DNA of 7,787 nucleotides. Origin: UBA9647 sp035506075 (GTDB taxonomy: Bacteria > Bacteroidota > Ignavibacteria > UBA10030). Positions 6,907-7,787 of the stretch are shown here, piece by piece. The translations under genes were made by a program, and so were the position numbers. The notes below the pieces were generated by a model. That model was not told the origin of the DNA and did no database searches. It worked only from the letters and a program-made list of their open reading frames with translations. The stretch's first letter is position 1. Each line of letters starts with the position of its first letter. The stretch spans positions 1 to 7,787 of the forward strand of contig DATJQB010000372.1 in the NCBI GenBank assembly GCA_035506075.1. The letters run 5' to 3'.

Positions 6907-6935
6907 ACATCATGTTGTTCTGAGTTGGACATCAT
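6907..6935. repeat. Direct repeat ACATCAT spaced 22 bases, upstream of the receiver gene
   Basis: ACATCAT occurs at 6907-6913 and 6929-6935, so the copies sit two DNA turns apart and end 17 bases before the receiver ATG. The spacing suits a dimeric regulator, but a 7-mer repeat may be chance. Confidence 0.25.
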
Positions 6936-6952
6936 CTGGTGCAAATCGAAGC

Positions 6953-7369
6953 ATGAAAATTCTCATCGTCGATGACCTGCCGTCGAACCGGGCGTTGCTC
7001 GACAAGATTGTGCGGTCGAGTCTCTCCTCCGACACGCTGCTTGCATCCGACGGAGGTGATGCTCTCGCGAAGATCGCCCTCGACAAGCCGGACCTGATCC
7101 TGCTGGACGTCATGATGCCCGTCATGAATGGCTACACGTTTCTGAAAGAGCTTCGTGCCAACGAGCAGTGGAAGTCAATCCCGGTGATTGTTACGACATC
7201 GTCGGGTGACAAAGCGATCGTGCGGGAGATGGTGGCGCTTGGAATTGCGGGATACCTCCTGAGACCGTTCGCTGCGAGGCAGGTCGTGGAAGCGATCCAG
7301 GAAGCGCTCAAGATACCCGGCGGCGAAGGGAATAATACCCCGCCAACCTCGGGACAAACTCCTGCTTGA
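6953..7369 (+). CDS. Stand-alone CheY-like response regulator receiver protein
   Basis: A 138-residue cytoplasmic protein made of a single receiver domain (about 1-120) and a short Pro/Gly/Thr-rich tail (GGEGNNTPPTSGQTPA), with no DNA-binding or enzymatic output domain. Visible phospho-relay residues are the acidic pair D7-D8 (ILIVDD), the phosphoacceptor D52 (LILLDVMMPVMNG) and T82 after strand 4 (PVIVTTSSG). The conserved lysine of strand 5 (K109 in E. coli CheY, usually in a KPF motif) is replaced by R104 in GYLLRPF; the codon is AGA. Such proteins usually signal by protein-protein contact downstream of a histidine kinase, for motility or as part of a phosphorelay. No kinase or chemotaxis gene lies in the window, so the partner is unknown. 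There is only a weak Shine-Dalgarno before the ATG; the start is chosen because strand 1 begins immediately (MKILIVDD). Confidence 0.9.
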   Translation: MKILIVDDLPSNRALLDKIVRSSLSSDTLLASDGGDALAKIALDKPDLILLDVMMPVMNGYTFLKELRANEQWKSIPVIVTTSSGDKAIVREMVALGIAGYLLRPFAARQVVEAIQEALKIPGGEGNNTPPTSGQTPA

Positions 7370-7402
7370 CGGACCTGAGTTGCTGACGATCCATGACAGA
7401 AG

Positions 7403-7439
7403 AGGGCTGGACTACAAGAAGGTAGGCAGCCCTATTTTT
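7403..7439 (+). terminator. Probable imperfect terminator after the receiver gene
   Basis: An outer stem AGGGCTG/CAGCCCT encloses an inner stem CTAC/GTAG with the loop AAGAAG and a small internal mismatch. ATTTTT follows at once. It lies about 33 bases after the stop codon. Confidence 0.7.
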
Positions 7440-7787
7440 ATGTACGATCTTATTTCGAGACGAATTTGTTTTAGGGAACGTGTCCGGCAACGAGGGACGC
7501 TTTGACCCACCGAGCAGCGTTCAAAGCCTACCAACGACATCTATCGAAGATTCTACCATCCAGGTTGGAGGATTTGGTTCCGACAGGCGCCCTACGCGGG
7601 TTGCGAGCAATGCATCGACGAAATCGATTTGCAGAAAATCGAGGAAAGCTATGACGGTGGTGGGGCATGCAGCTTTTATCAGGTGATTTTGGCGGGTGTG
7701 GGGGCGGAATGAGGGGCTGACCTGTAGAATTTTGCAATCTCCGGGTGGACGGTTTAAACCGTCCATGCGGGCGACTCGCTGGCCGGA
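7440..7787. other. Stretch without a convincing gene
   Basis: No reading frame here has a start codon, a Shine-Dalgarno and recognisable protein content together. The longest protein-like stretch is a start-less plus-strand frame from 7506 to the TGA at 7710-7712, containing AGCEQCIDEID. It could be a gene remnant. The segment also holds AAATCGATTT (7621-7630), echoed by AAAATCGA at 7635-7642, and ends with a perfect 20-base palindrome (7746-7765). I see no tRNA, transposase or promoter. Confidence 0.5.
7746..7765. repeat. Perfect 20-base palindrome
   Basis: TGGACGGTTTAAACCGTCCA is its own reverse complement. As a single strand it could form an 8-base-pair hairpin with a TTAA loop. No T-run follows on either strand, so it is not a normal terminator. 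It may be an operator or one unit of an interspersed repeat. Confidence 0.55.

Noticed and set aside
7521..7766. Minus-strand open frame of 81 codons near the right edge.
   Set aside because: It starts beyond and runs through the palindrome, has no Shine-Dalgarno and no recognised motif. Support is too weak to call it a gene.

Overview
The window looks like an ordinary chromosomal stretch from a Gram-negative bacterium of the Bacteroidota/Chlorobiota (Ignavibacteria-like) kind. This placement is inferred. It rests on the Crp/Fnr protein, which begins MIPEELL and resembles the short regulators common in that group, on the exported GH31 enzyme with a DUF5110-type tail, and on the secreted M16 peptidase pair. 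Base composition is moderate and coding density is high. I see no phage, insertion sequence, CRISPR array, tRNA or rRNA.

Layout: (1) Minus strand, 1-813: a Crp/Fnr-family regulator (211-813) followed by the first 33 codons of a RIC/ScdA-type iron-sulfur repair protein (1-101, cut by the window edge). A perfect 7-4-7 palindrome with a Crp/Fnr-like TGAT-N4-ATCA core lies between them (166-183). This suggests a small nitrosative/oxidative-stress module in which the regulator controls the repair gene. (2) A divergent intergenic region (814-1087) carries a tandem 8-mer and a small hairpin upstream of the next gene. (3) Plus strand, 1088-3817: a 909-residue exported GH31 glycoside hydrolase with a jelly-roll domain inserted inside its catalytic barrel. 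It is closed by a strong terminator (3846-3879). (4) Plus strand, 4004-6778: a two-gene operon of exported M16 peptidase homologues. The first has the intact zinc site but lacks the usual Arg/Tyr pair. The second has lost the zinc site but keeps the Arg/Tyr pair, so together they look like one heterodimeric protease. A terminator follows at 6807-6842. (5) Plus strand, 6953-7369: a free-standing CheY-like receiver whose conserved switch lysine is replaced by arginine, followed by an imperfect terminator. (6) 7440-7787: no convincing gene. It holds a perfect 20-bp palindrome and one start-less open frame, and may be a remnant or repeat.

The blocks are separated by terminators or opposite orientation, so they are probably independent transcription units. 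I found no strong evidence for a wholly new system. The most interesting items are the barrel-inserted jelly roll of the GH31 enzyme, the complementary split active site of the M16 pair, and the regulator-palindrome-RIC arrangement.
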